Source: CSSed11-175R1 sp041685735 | GTDB lineage: Bacteria > Actinomycetota > Nitriliruptoria > Nitriliruptorales > Nitriliruptoraceae | Reading direction: 5' to 3' | Assembly: GCA_041685735.1 (NCBI GenBank) | Contig: JAWLFE010000001.1 | Location: 1-64,000, forward strand | Length of the DNA: 64,000 bases | Shown here: in pieces, positions 51,868 to 62,007 of the stretch | Layout of the letters: every line of letters begins with the position of its first letter | Numbering within the stretch: the first letter of the stretch is position 1 | Notes under the pieces: generated by a model | What the model was told of the DNA's origin: nothing | Seen by the model: the letters and a program-made list of their open reading frames with translations, nothing else | Databases searched by the model: none | Made by a program: the position numbers and the translations under genes

Positions 51868-54800
51868 CCGGCATGGACGTCTCCGGAACGGCGCGACTGC
51901 ACGTCCACACCGCTGCGAAGGTGGAGGCGTTGCTCGACCCGTTGCTCGAGCGTCTGCGGGACGCCGCCCCGAGCGATCCCTTCACGCCGATCACGATCGT
52001 GGTCCAGAGCCGGGGGATGCAGCGGTGGTTGTCCCACCAGATCGCGCAGCGGCTGGATCCCGACGGCCGGGGTCTGGCCGCCAACCTCGAGTTCCCGTTC
52101 CCCGGTGCCATGATCGAGCGGATCGTCGGGGCCTGCCGGGAGCAGGATCCGACACCGGATCCCTGGTCGCCCGATCGGCTCGTCTGGTCGGTGGTGGCCG
52201 AGCTGCGGGCCGGGATGGATCGTCCCGAACTGGCACGTCTGGTGCGTCACCTGCCACCGGGTGACGCTCCCATCGATCGCGGCACCTGGGCCTTGGCCCG
52301 CAGCATCGCCGACGTGTTCGACCGCTACGCGCTGTACCGACCCGGGTTGGTCGCCCGGTGGGCCCGTGCCGAGGCCGTGGGTCCGGACGGTGGCCCCCTG
52401 GATGCACGCTCCCGGTGGCAGCCGCACCTCTGGGCGGCGCTGGTCAGGCGCACGGGCGTGGAGCCCACCGCCCGTCTCCAGGAGACGATCGATCGGCTGC
52501 GTGATCCCTCGACCTCCCCGGCGATCGCGGCGTTGCTGCAACCCGTGCTCTCGTTCGGGATCTCCGGGCTGCCGCCGCGCCACCTCGAGGTGCTCGTGGC
52601 GCTCGCGACGCGCCACCCGGTCGAGCTGTTCGTCCCGACCGCGTCCACCGCCCGGTGGGACGTGATCGCCGCGGCGCGACGGACGGGACAGCCGCGCGGG
52701 GCGGCCAACCACCCGCTGCTCGTGTCGTGCGGACGGTTGTTGGACGATGCCGCTGACCTGCTCCTCGGATGTGCCTCGATCGCCCCACTGCCGTCCGCAC
52801 CCGCCGTGTCGCCCACGCTGCTCGAGGTGGTGCAGGACGGGATCCGACGCGACCGGGCGCCCGACGCGGAGACGCCGGTGCTACTCGAGCTCGACCGCGG
52901 CCGTGCGCTCGATCGATCGGTCCAGATCCACGCGTGCCACGGCCCAGCCCGTCAGGTGGAGGTGGTCCGCGACGTGATCCTCGGAGAACTCGCGGACGAC
53001 CCGACGCTCGAGCCCCGCGATGTGTTGGTCATGACCCCCGACATCGACACCTATGCGCCGCTGGTCCAGGCCGCGTTCCAGGGGACCGCCGACGTGCCCG
53101 AGGTGCCGGTCCGGATCGCCGACCGCCACGTCGGCCAGACGAACCCGGTCGCCGATGCCGTGGTCGCGCTCCTGGACCTGGCATCGGGTCGGGTCCGCGC
53201 GTCCGAGGTGCTCGACGTCGTCGGTCGTGACGTGGTCCGCCAGCGGTTCGGCCTGAGCGCGGACGACCTGGAGGTCATCTCGGGCTGGGTGGCCACCAGT
53301 GGCATCCGGTGGGGGATCGATGCACAGCACCGGGAGCGGGCCGGGCAGCCCGCCGACCGCATCCACACCTGGCGCTTCGGTCTGGATCGGCTGCTGCTCG
53401 GTGCCACGATGGCCGATGAAGGGGACCGCACCGTCGGGGACGTCACCCCGCACGACGACATCGAAGGCGGAGCCGTCGAGGTGGCGGGACGGTTCGCCGA
53501 GGCCTGTGCTGCGGTGTTCGACGTCGTCGAGCGCTGCCAGACACCGCGACCGTTCGCTGCGTGGGTCGATCTCTTCGTCGGGTCACTCGAACGGTGCCTG
53601 GCGGTGCCGGCGGAGGCCCGGTGGCAGCTCCAGGAGGTCCGGCAGGCGCTCGAGGGGCTGCGCAGCGGTGCACTCGACGATCGGGACGGCAGCGGTGATC
53701 GGGAGATGGTGCTCGACCTCGGTGCCGTCCGTGGCATCGTGGCGGCGGCGCTGCAGGCGCCCCGTGGAGCGGCTGGCTACGAGACCGGGGCGGTGACCCT
53801 GTGCGCGATGGTCCCGATGCGATCGATCCCGCACCGGGTGGTGTGCCTGATCGGGATGGACGACCGGGCGTTCCCCCGTCCCGAAGCGCGAGCGGGCTTC
53901 GACCTGCTCGACCGGGACGTCCGTGTGGGGGACCGCGATCGGCGGGCCGAGGACCGGTCGTTGTTCCTCGAGGCCGTGCTGGCTGCCCGGCAGTCCCTGG
54001 TCGTGACCACCACCGGCCACGATGTGCGCACCGGCGAGGACCGGCCGCCGGCCGTGCCGGTCGCGGAGCTGTTGGACGTGCTCGATCGCACCGCGACCAC
54101 GGGGGACCCGTCCCGGTCCGCCCGGCAGGCCATCACCCGGCATCATCCCCTCCAGCCCTTCAGTCCCCGCAACTTCGGCGACCGGGGTGACGGCACCGTC
54201 GAGCGACCCGTGTCGTTCGATCCGGTCGCCCGGGATGCGGCGCTCGGCCGTCGGGTGGCCCGCCGGCGCACGCCCTTCCTGGAGGGGCGGCTCCCGGAGG
54301 ATCAGGTCGCGGCAAACGACCCGGTGGCGGGCGATCCCGGGGTCGTCCTGCTCGACGACCTGATCGCCGCGATGTTCCATCCCACCCGGTTCCTGATGGA
54401 GCGGCGACTCGGGGTCCGCCTCCGTGAGGACGCGATCGAGGTCGAGGATCAGGAACCGATCGATCTGGCCCCTCTCGACCGCGCGGGGGTGGGGCGGTCC
54501 CTGCTGGCATCGCGATCGTCCGACGAGGACGCCTGGGTGCGGGCCCGGCTGTCCTCCGGGACCGTGCCGGCCGGGACGCCGGGGCACGTCCGGCTCGCGG
54601 AGGTCCACGACGATGTCCAACGGCTGTGGGATCACCTCACCGCGCTGCTCGATGCGCGACCGGACGCCACGCCGGCGCAACCCCGCCGCCTGCCGGTCGA
54701 TCTGCCCCTCGGCGACCGTCGGCTCGTCGGGACGGTCGACGGCATGCTCCTGTCGTCATCACCGGGCAGCGGTTCCCGAATCGTGGCCAGCTACGTCCGA

Positions 54801-55328
54801 CCACGACCGGAGCACCTCCTGCGCGCCTGGATCGTGCAGCTCGCGGTGACGGCCGCCGGGATGACCGATCTGCGCACGTGGGTCGTGACGCGGGGACGTG
54901 CGGGGGATGATCCGCCGACACACCTCCATCTCGGACCTCTGGATGACGATCCCGAGACCGCTCGGCGCACGGCCACCGATCTGCTCACCGACCACGTCCG
55001 TATCCACGACCTCGCCCGCGTGCGTGCGCTTCCGCTGTTCCCGTCCGCCTCGTCGAGGTACGCGGAGACGGGCCGCATGGTCGATGCGCACCGGGCCTTC
55101 GAACCCAGCCCGTGGAAGCCCGGGAGCGGCGACCGCGATGCCTACGTCGAGCACGTCCACGGCGCAGGGGCGGGGTTGGATGATGTCCTGACCTCCGATG
55201 CGCTCCGCGAGGAGTTCGTGGACCTCGCGGGCCGGGTCTGGGGTGCCGCCATCGCGCATCGTGATGCGTCGGAGGCGACCGGGTCCGACGTTGCCGCGTC
55301 CGCGGCACGGGGGGCGCGGCGTGGGTGA
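51864..55328 (+). CDS. recC: Exodeoxyribonuclease V gamma subunit (RecC)
   Basis: This 1,154-residue protein starts LHVHTAAKVEALLDPLLERL and shows IVVQSRGMQRWLSHQIAQRLD (read as QSRGMQRWLS) and ANLEFPFPG, which are RecC hallmarks. Further on are CLIGMDDRAFPR and RRLGVRL-type segments of the inactivated nuclease domain. RecC holds the RecBCD complex together and reads the recombination hotspot. GTG 51864 overlaps the SbcC-like stop and has GGGAGG upstream; ATG 51873 is an alternative. The length matches the family (about 1,100-1,200). Confidence 0.92.
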   Translation: MTGMDVSGTARLHVHTAAKVEALLDPLLERLRDAAPSDPFTPITIVVQSRGMQRWLSHQIAQRLDPDGRGLAANLEFPFPGAMIERIVGACREQDPTPDPWSPDRLVWSVVAELRAGMDRPELARLVRHLPPGDAPIDRGTWALARSIADVFDRYALYRPGLVARWARAEAVGPDGGPLDARSRWQPHLWAALVRRTGVEPTARLQETIDRLRDPSTSPAIAALLQPVLSFGISGLPPRHLEVLVALATRHPVELFVPTASTARWDVIAAARRTGQPRGAANHPLLVSCGRLLDDAADLLLGCASIAPLPSAPAVSPTLLEVVQDGIRRDRAPDAETPVLLELDRGRALDRSVQIHACHGPARQVEVVRDVILGELADDPTLEPRDVLVMTPDIDTYAPLVQAAFQGTADVPEVPVRIADRHVGQTNPVADAVVALLDLASGRVRASEVLDVVGRDVVRQRFGLSADDLEVISGWVATSGIRWGIDAQHRERAGQPADRIHTWRFGLDRLLLGATMADEGDRTVGDVTPHDDIEGGAVEVAGRFAEACAAVFDVVERCQTPRPFAAWVDLFVGSLERCLAVPAEARWQLQEVRQALEGLRSGALDDRDGSGDREMVLDLGAVRGIVAAALQAPRGAAGYETGAVTLCAMVPMRSIPHRVVCLIGMDDRAFPRPEARAGFDLLDRDVRVGDRDRRAEDRSLFLEAVLAARQSLVVTTTGHDVRTGEDRPPAVPVAELLDVLDRTATTGDPSRSARQAITRHHPLQPFSPRNFGDRGDGTVERPVSFDPVARDAALGRRVARRRTPFLEGRLPEDQVAANDPVAGDPGVVLLDDLIAAMFHPTRFLMERRLGVRLREDAIEVEDQEPIDLAPLDRAGVGRSLLASRSSDEDAWVRARLSSGTVPAGTPGHVRLAEVHDDVQRLWDHLTALLDARPDATPAQPRRLPVDLPLGDRRLVGTVDGMLLSSSPGSGSRIVASYVRPRPEHLLRAWIVQLAVTAAGMTDLRTWVVTRGRAGDDPPTHLHLGPLDDDPETARRTATDLLTDHVRIHDLARVRALPLFPSASSRYAETGRMVDAHRAFEPSPWKPGSGDRDAYVEHVHGAGAGLDDVLTSDALREEFVDLAGRVWGAAIAHRDASEATGSDVAASAARGARRG

Positions 55329-58300
55329 GGTGTCCCGCTCCATGGGTGGGGTCGTTGCACCCTTCGACGCGACGGCTCCACTGCGCGACGGAACGGTGCT
55401 GCTCGAGGCCAGTGCGGGGACGGGCAAGACCTACACGATCACCAGTCTGGTCCTCCGGCTCGTCGCCGAACAGGCGATCGACCTCGAGCGGATCCTGATC
55501 GTGACGTTCACCCGGGCGGCCGCCGCGGAGCTCCGCGGCCGGGTCCGCTCCCGGTTGGTCGCGGCGGTGACCGCGGTCGAACACGCGCTGGCGCAGGGGT
55601 GGTCGGTGCTCCCCGACGGGTTCCCCGACGACGACGTGGTACGCCACCTCATCGTCGACGGGATCGAGCGGGGTGGCGACGAACTCGCGCAGCGGGTCCA
55701 GCGCCTGCGGGGCGCGATGCAGGGTTTCGACGACGCCACGATCGACACGATCCACGGGTTCTGTCAGCGCAGTCTCCAGCGGGCGACACCCGACGTCGAC
55801 GTCGAACCCGGGGCACAGCTCACCGAGGACGTGGGCGAGGTGCTCGACGACCTGGTGCACGACCTGTTGATCCGTGAGCTGCGGTCAGCGGATCCGGCCT
55901 GGTTCCGGTTCGTCGAGGACGCCGGCATCGGGACCGATCGCGTGCTGGCGATCGCCCGCAAGCTGGAGGGTGAGCCCGACCTGCGGGTGCTGCCCGACCC
56001 CGCGGACCTGCCGGACGGCGACCCCCACGAGCTCTGGGCCGCGGCGGTGGATCGCTTCCGGACCGCCTGGGCCGCCGAGGGCGACCAGCTCGTCGCCTGG
56101 CTCGTCGAACACGCCTCGGCTGGCTTCCAGGGGACCTACTACAACCGCAAGCGGCCGGCGCGGGAGGCCGACGCGATCACCGCCTGGTGCGACGCTCCGC
56201 GCCCTCCCATCGGGGAGGTCGCCGCGGTCGAGACGTCGCTGGCCTACGTCGCGCGGTCGACCATGGCCGAGCGACTGCAGGATCCGGCTGCGTTGCCGAC
56301 CCATCTCCACGTCATCGATGCCGCGGACGACCTGCTGGCCGTCCCGAAGCAGCTCACGACCCGGTTGCTGCTGCGCTTGGCGGCGCAGCTGCGCGACGAA
56401 CTGCCGCGTCGCAAGGCCGGGCTCGGTGTGCTGTCGTTCACGGACCTGTTGGTCGCCCTCGATCGGGCGCTGCGCTCCGAGGCGTCACGCGACGCGGTCC
56501 GGGCCGGGATCCGCAGCCGGTTCGACGTCGCGCTGATCGACGAGTTCCAGGACACCGACCCGGTGCAGTGGCGCATCTTCGAGCACGTCTTCGGACAGGG
56601 TGCCCGGCTGCAGCTGATCGGCGATCCCAAGCAGGCGATCTACGGGTTCCGCGGGGCCGACGTGCACACCTACCTCGCGGCGAAGGCACAGGTGCCAGCC
56701 GACGCACGCTTCACCCTGCCCACCAACCACCGATCGGACCGCCGCTACCTCGACGCGCTCGAGCAGTTGTTCGCCCGCCGCGACATCTTCGGACCCGACG
56801 GGGTCTTCGCGGTCGACGACATCGACTTCGTTCGCGTGGGGGCCGCGCCGGGCAACCAGGACGATCGCCTGCGGTTCGATACCGGTCCCCGACCTGCTCT
56901 GGAGCTGCGCTACGTCCCGCGGACGCTGCATGCGGGACCCGACGGCGCAGTCGATGATCGCGCCGTCCTGCCGGTGGGCTGGGCCCGCCCCTTCCTGGCC
57001 CGGACCGTCGCGCAGGAGGTGGTGGGGTTGCTCCAGGAGCAGCCGTCGATCCGTGTCGGTCATCGGTGGCGACCCGTCGTTCCGCGCGACCTCGCGGTGC
57101 TCGTCCGGACCAACGAGCAGGCGGGACGGGTGCAGCAGGAGCTCCTGGACGCCGGCGTGCCCGCGGTGGTCGGTGCCGACGACAGCGTGTTCAGTACCCC
57201 GGAAGCCACCGCCATCCAGCGTCTGTTCGACGCCCTGCTGCAGCCGTCGTCCGATCGACGGGTCCGCGCCGCCCTGATCGGACCGATCCTCGGGCGTACG
57301 GCCTCGGAGCTCGTGCTGCAGGATGGTGACGATGACGCGGTCGAACGCCTGGAGAGATGGGCGACAGCGTGGCGCGACCAGGGCACCGCGGCGATGCTGC
57401 GCCGGGCTATGGACGAGGCCCGGACCGCCCCACGCCTGCTCGGCCAACCCCGGGGGGAGCGGACCCTGACCAACCTCACCCACCTCGCTGAACTGCTCCA
57501 CGGTGCGGAGGCCGCGGGGCGCCTCGGACCGGACGGGGTCGCCGCGTGGTTGCGCGAGCAGCGCCACCTCGACAGCTCCGGGACCGAGGAGCGTCAACTG
57601 CGTCTCGAGAGCGACGATGACGCGGTCACCGTGGTCACCGTGCACCGGTCCAAGGGCCTGCAGTACCCCATCGTCTGGTGCCCCTACCTGTGGGAGGGCA
57701 CGCTGCTGTTCCGTGATGAGCGGCACGTGCTCCGGTTCCTGGATCCCGCCACGGACCGCCTGAGCCTGGATCTGGATGCCGACATCGACGGACCCGCTAA
57801 GCAACGTCACATCGCGCTCGCCGAACACGGCAGCTGGCAGGAGCAGCTCCGGCTCCTGTACGTCGCCCTGACCCGCGCGCAGCACCGGTGTGTCGTGCAC
57901 ACCGGGCCGTTCAAGGGGGTGGGCACCTCGCCCCTGCAGCGGTTGCTGTACGGGGCCGACTTCACGCACGACGGGGGACTCCCGAGCAAGCCCACCGACC
58001 CGGTCGGGGTCACCGATGAGCACCTGCTCGGCACGTTGCGGGAGTTGGCGAGCGATGACGTCGGTGTCAGCGAGGTGGAGCCACCGGCGGAGGACGTGCG
58101 TTGGGAGCCATCCGGGGGCGCACCGGTCGCCCTGGCCGTCCGGACGTTCGATCGGACGCTGGACCGGTCCTGGCAGCGGACCTCGTTCAGCCGGCTGACG
58201 TCCCGGTCCATCGCAGGCGCCAGGACCGACGAGCCCACTCCGGACCCACACGGTGCCGACAGCCTCGCCGACGACGGGTCGCCCGCCGATGAGGGGCGCG

Positions 58301-59235
58301 ACCACGACCATGGCGTCGAGGTGGACGCGGACCAGCTCGGTGCCGACCCACCGGGCCGGACGGTCGATCCCGACGCGTCGTCGGAGGTGACCCTGGCCCG
58401 GTTCCCCCGCGGGGCGGAACCGGGGACCTTCCTGCACGAACTGCTCGAACACCTCGACTTCACCCGGGCCGACGACCCCGATGCGATCACCGCGGTGGTG
58501 CAGGAGCGGGCACCGCTCGCCAACCTCGCCCCCCTGGACGATACGGGTACGGCGACGCTGGTGGACGGCATCCGCGAGGTCCTGACCACACCGCTCGGAC
58601 GCGCGTTCGATGACATCCGCCTGGTGGACATCACCCGCGCGGACCGACGTGATGAGCTGGAGTTCGATCTCCCCCTCGCCGGCGGCTATCGCGGCGACGG
58701 TCGGGCACTGGATCTGCACGGGCTGGCCGATGCGTTCGCCGCACACGCGTCCGCCAGCACGGCCCCGCTCGCCGCGGTCGCGGCGCGGTTGCGGACCTCC
58801 CCGGCGCGCCCCGCCCGGGGGTTCCTCACCGGCAGCATCGACCTCGTCCTGCGTCTCCCGGCAGGTGGTGGCGAGCAGCGGTACGCGATCGTCGACTACA
58901 AGTCCAACTGGCTCGGTGGTGCGGTCGATCCGCTGCGGTCCGTCATCGGCGACTACCACCCGCACCGGTTGGCGCAGGAGATGGTCACCCATGACTACGT
59001 CCTGCAGTACCACCTCTACCTCGTCGCCCTCCACCGGCTGCTGCGCTGGCGCCTCGGGGGCAGCTACGACTACGACCGCCACATCGCGGGTGTCGGCTAC
59101 CTGTTCCTGCGGGGGATGGCCGGTCCGGACACGCCCCGTGCGGATGACGGGACCCCCTACGGCGTGTACGGGGACCGGCCCACCCGCGGGTTGATCGAGG
59201 ACCTGGACGACCTGCTGCACGGGGTGGGGTCATGA
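55321..59235 (+). CDS. recB: Exodeoxyribonuclease V beta subunit (RecB)
   Basis: This protein of about 1,304 residues has a UvrD-like helicase with Walker A EASAGTGKT (29-37), IDEFQDTDPVQW, LIGDPKQAIYGFRGAD, TVHRSKGLQYPIVWCP and ALTRAQHR, then the RecB nuclease domain with GSIDLVLR and IVDYKSNWLG near residue 1192. It is the 3'-5' motor and nuclease of RecBCD. An Asp/Gly-rich linker of about 60 residues near 960-1025 separates helicase and nuclease parts. The start could be GTG 55321, GTG 55330 or ATG 55342; 55321 overlaps recC by eight bases. Confidence 0.93.
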   Translation: MGEVSRSMGGVVAPFDATAPLRDGTVLLEASAGTGKTYTITSLVLRLVAEQAIDLERILIVTFTRAAAAELRGRVRSRLVAAVTAVEHALAQGWSVLPDGFPDDDVVRHLIVDGIERGGDELAQRVQRLRGAMQGFDDATIDTIHGFCQRSLQRATPDVDVEPGAQLTEDVGEVLDDLVHDLLIRELRSADPAWFRFVEDAGIGTDRVLAIARKLEGEPDLRVLPDPADLPDGDPHELWAAAVDRFRTAWAAEGDQLVAWLVEHASAGFQGTYYNRKRPAREADAITAWCDAPRPPIGEVAAVETSLAYVARSTMAERLQDPAALPTHLHVIDAADDLLAVPKQLTTRLLLRLAAQLRDELPRRKAGLGVLSFTDLLVALDRALRSEASRDAVRAGIRSRFDVALIDEFQDTDPVQWRIFEHVFGQGARLQLIGDPKQAIYGFRGADVHTYLAAKAQVPADARFTLPTNHRSDRRYLDALEQLFARRDIFGPDGVFAVDDIDFVRVGAAPGNQDDRLRFDTGPRPALELRYVPRTLHAGPDGAVDDRAVLPVGWARPFLARTVAQEVVGLLQEQPSIRVGHRWRPVVPRDLAVLVRTNEQAGRVQQELLDAGVPAVVGADDSVFSTPEATAIQRLFDALLQPSSDRRVRAALIGPILGRTASELVLQDGDDDAVERLERWATAWRDQGTAAMLRRAMDEARTAPRLLGQPRGERTLTNLTHLAELLHGAEAAGRLGPDGVAAWLREQRHLDSSGTEERQLRLESDDDAVTVVTVHRSKGLQYPIVWCPYLWEGTLLFRDERHVLRFLDPATDRLSLDLDADIDGPAKQRHIALAEHGSWQEQLRLLYVALTRAQHRCVVHTGPFKGVGTSPLQRLLYGADFTHDGGLPSKPTDPVGVTDEHLLGTLRELASDDVGVSEVEPPAEDVRWEPSGGAPVALAVRTFDRTLDRSWQRTSFSRLTSRSIAGARTDEPTPDPHGADSLADDGSPADEGRDHDHGVEVDADQLGADPPGRTVDPDASSEVTLARFPRGAEPGTFLHELLEHLDFTRADDPDAITAVVQERAPLANLAPLDDTGTATLVDGIREVLTTPLGRAFDDIRLVDITRADRRDELEFDLPLAGGYRGDGRALDLHGLADAFAAHASASTAPLAAVAARLRTSPARPARGFLTGSIDLVLRLPAGGGEQRYAIVDYKSNWLGGAVDPLRSVIGDYHPHRLAQEMVTHDYVLQYHLYLVALHRLLRWRLGGSYDYDRHIAGVGYLFLRGMAGPDTPRADDGTPYGVYGDRPTRGLIEDLDDLLHGVGS

Positions 59236-61061
59236 CCACCGACCTGGACCACCTGCGCGGCCTGGAGGTGCTGCTGCCCGCGGACCTCCACGTGACCGAC
59301 ACGGTGACCCGGTTGACGGGTCCGCACGATCGCGACGTCCGGTTGGCGATCGCGCTGGCTGTCCGGGCACCCCGGCTGGGCCACGTGTGCCTGGACCTGC
59401 GCCGGATCGTCCGGGTCGGCCTGGCCGTCGAGGGGCGGGAGCGGATCGACGTGGATCTTCCGGACCTCGACCTGTGGCTTGCGGCGATCGCCGCCGCACC
59501 GTCGGTTCGCCGCCACGATGAGGATCGGGTCTCGCCCCTGGTGCTGGACGAGCACCGGCTGTACCTCGATCGCTACTGGCGCTACGAGCAGCGGCTCGTG
59601 CACGGTCTCCGGGTGCTGCTCGACCACCCGCCACGGGACCGGGATCCCGCTCGCGTGCGGGAACTGCTCGACCGGTTGTTCCCGAACCCGGACGATGCCC
59701 AGCAGCGGGCGGCGGCCGAGGTCGCGACGCGCGAGGCGTTGACGGTGCTCACCGGCGGCCCCGGGACGGGCAAGACCACCACCGTCGTCAAGCTCCTGGC
59801 CACGCTGCTGCTGTCCGCCGCAGCGGCGCCACCCTCGATCGTGGTCGCGGCGCCGACGGGCAAGGCAGCGGCGCGTCTGGCCGAGGCGATCCGTCAGCAG
59901 GTCGAGGCACTGCCGGTGCCGCCCGCCGCGCTCGCGACGCTGCGAGAGCTCCCCACCTCGACCCTGCACCGGTTGCTCGGCTGGCGACCGGACACACCGA
60001 CCCGCTTCCGCCACGACCGCGACAACCCACTGCCGCACGACGTCGTGGTCGTCGACGAGGCCTCCATGGCGTCGCTGCCGCTGATGACCAAGCTGGTGGA
60101 TGCGCTGGGTCCCGGCGGTCGGCTGGTGCTGGTCGGGGACCGTGACCAACTGGCCTCGGTCGATGCGGGTGCGGTCCTCAGCGACATCTGCGGACCACGC
60201 GGTGACGAGGGCACCTCGGTCGGGACGCGGGCCGGGGAGACGATCGTGACGCTGACCCGGTTCCACCGTTTCGGTCCCGACAGCGGGATCGGGGCCGTCG
60301 CCCGGGCCGTCCAGCGTGAGGGCAGCGGCCCGCAGGATGTGCTGGCCCTGTTCCGGGGGGAGCGCAGCGAGCCCGGAGGTCCCGATCGCTACACGGACAT
60401 CGCGCTGGTCGACCCGGCATCCGACCCCGCCCAGCCGCTGCCGGCGCCGGTGCTGGACCACGTGGTCGAGGTCTACGGGGGCGCGGTCGCGGCCGCCATC
60501 GACCAGCGTGATCCCCTGGAGGTCCTGGCCACCTTCGACCGACTGCGTGTGCTCACCGCCCTGCGACGGGGGCCTGACGGTGTCGACGCGTTGACCACCC
60601 TGCTGGGGGCCCGGATCGCAGCCGCGGTCCCCGGGTACGAGCACGACCGGCCCTTCCCCGTCGGGCAGCCGGTCCTGGTGACCCGCAACGATCAGCAGCT
60701 GGGGTTGTTCAACGGGGATGTCGGCGTGGTCGTGCGTGATCACGACCGGCGGCGCGTGGCGTTCCCGACGGCCGAGGGCGGCGTGCGGTTGGTCGCCCCC
60801 GCCCGGCTCCCGGCGGCCGAGCCGGTCTTCGCGATGTCGGTCCACAAGAGCCAGGGCTCGCAGTTCGATGAGGTCGTGCTGGTCCTGCCGCGCCGCGATT
60901 CGCCGCTGCTGTCCCGCGAGCTCGTCTACACCGGGATCACCCGGGCGGCCCGGCACGTCACGGTGGTCGCGGAAGCCCAGATCCTCAGCGACGCGCTCGC
61001 CCGCCGGGTCCAGCGCGCGTCGGGCCTGACCCGTCGTCTGTGGCACCCTGACGCCTCCTGA
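59232..61061 (+). CDS. recD: Exodeoxyribonuclease V alpha subunit (RecD)
   Basis: This 609-residue SF1B helicase has Walker A LTGGPGTGKTTT near residue 174, VVVDEASMASLPLM, LVGDRDQLASVDAGAVL and the C-terminal MSVHKSQGSQFDEVVLVLP and LVYTGITRAARHV. It is the 5'-3' motor of RecBCD. Its ATG overlaps the recB stop (ATGA). Length matches E. coli RecD (608). It ends the repair operon; the next gene follows nine bases later and may be read through. Confidence 0.94.
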   Translation: MTTDLDHLRGLEVLLPADLHVTDTVTRLTGPHDRDVRLAIALAVRAPRLGHVCLDLRRIVRVGLAVEGRERIDVDLPDLDLWLAAIAAAPSVRRHDEDRVSPLVLDEHRLYLDRYWRYEQRLVHGLRVLLDHPPRDRDPARVRELLDRLFPNPDDAQQRAAAEVATREALTVLTGGPGTGKTTTVVKLLATLLLSAAAAPPSIVVAAPTGKAAARLAEAIRQQVEALPVPPAALATLRELPTSTLHRLLGWRPDTPTRFRHDRDNPLPHDVVVVDEASMASLPLMTKLVDALGPGGRLVLVGDRDQLASVDAGAVLSDICGPRGDEGTSVGTRAGETIVTLTRFHRFGPDSGIGAVARAVQREGSGPQDVLALFRGERSEPGGPDRYTDIALVDPASDPAQPLPAPVLDHVVEVYGGAVAAAIDQRDPLEVLATFDRLRVLTALRRGPDGVDALTTLLGARIAAAVPGYEHDRPFPVGQPVLVTRNDQQLGLFNGDVGVVVRDHDRRRVAFPTAEGGVRLVAPARLPAAEPVFAMSVHKSQGSQFDEVVLVLPRRDSPLLSRELVYTGITRAARHVTVVAEAQILSDALARRVQRASGLTRRLWHPDAS

Positions 61062-61070
61062 GGAGGTCCC

Positions 61071-62003
61071 GTGTCCGCGCAGCACCAACCAGACGACCCC
61101 GCCCCGCAACGATCCGATCACCGCACCCGATCCGGTGGCCCCACCCACCCCGATCAGGACGACGTGGTCGTCGCCCGGATCGGTGCGCTCGTCACCCGCG
61201 CCGACGACCTGCGCAAGGCCGCCCCCGCGCGTCGGGACCCCGAGGCTGCCCGTGAACCCGTCATGCGCCTCCTCGACGAGGCCCGCGGGTTGCTGCCGCG
61301 GATCGCCGAGGGGGACCGTCGCCGCTCCCAGGCCGCGCTGATCGCCCAGCGGATCTCCGATGTGGACCTCGACGCACTCACGCCGCTGCTCGAACCCTCG
61401 GCCGACGTCGCGCGAGCACCCACCTCGGTCGATGATCCGTCGCGCATCCCCCCGGGCCAGCATCTGACCGCCGGCTGGCCGGTGCTGCACGTCGGCGCGG
61501 TCCCGGAGATCGATCCGGGCGATGTCCGCCTGACCGTGACCGGACGGGTGCACACCCGGACGGTCGTGGACCTGGACGCCCTGCGGGCGCTGCCGACCAC
61601 GACGGTCACGCGTGACTTCCACTGCGTCACCCGGTGGTCACGGCTCGACAACACCTGGACGGGGGTGCGCGCCCGCGACGTCCTGGATCTGGCCGACGTC
61701 CGTGCCAGCGCGACGCATGCGATCGTGAGCGGGCATCCGGCCTACAGCACCAACCTCGACGTCCAGGTGCTGCGGGGCGACGACTGCCTGCTGGCCTGGG
61801 CACACGACGGTCGGGACCTCCCGCGGCAGCACGGCGGGCCACTGCGTCTGGTCGTGCCGTCACGGTACGGCTGGAAGAGCGTCAAGTGGGTGTTCGAGAT
61901 CCGGCTGGTCGACCGGGATGTCCCCGGGTACTGGGAGGAGCGTGGGTACCACGACCGGGGCGATCCCCGGCGCGAGGAGCGGTTCCGCGCGTCGGTGGAC
62001 TGA
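61071..62003 (+). CDS. Molybdopterin-binding oxidoreductase domain protein
   Basis: This 310-residue protein has an N-terminal helical part of about 110 residues that I do not recognise. A sulfite-oxidase-type molybdopterin domain follows: LTVTGRVHTRTVVDLDALRALP, FHCVTRWSRLDNTWTGV (Cys near residue 184 as the likely Mo ligand), then HPAYSTNLDVQ, GGPLRLVVPSRYGWKSVKWV. It lacks a Tat signal and the C-terminal dimerisation domain of classic sulfite oxidase, so it is cytoplasmic and short. GTG 61071 follows GAGGAGG. Its substrate is unknown. Confidence 0.82.
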   Translation: MSAQHQPDDPAPQRSDHRTRSGGPTHPDQDDVVVARIGALVTRADDLRKAAPARRDPEAAREPVMRLLDEARGLLPRIAEGDRRRSQAALIAQRISDVDLDALTPLLEPSADVARAPTSVDDPSRIPPGQHLTAGWPVLHVGAVPEIDPGDVRLTVTGRVHTRTVVDLDALRALPTTTVTRDFHCVTRWSRLDNTWTGVRARDVLDLADVRASATHAIVSGHPAYSTNLDVQVLRGDDCLLAWAHDGRDLPRQHGGPLRLVVPSRYGWKSVKWVFEIRLVDRDVPGYWEERGYHDRGDPRREERFRASVD

Positions 62004-62007
62004 CACC

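Noticed and set aside
56485..59220. Long leftward open frame (911 codons) opposite recB
   Set aside because: It is the reverse-strand shadow of the RecB gene, whose motifs are unambiguous on the other strand.
59157..61622. Leftward open frame (821 codons) opposite recD and the molybdo-enzyme gene
   Set aside because: It spans two real genes, has no domain and has the composition expected for antisense of GC-rich coding DNA.
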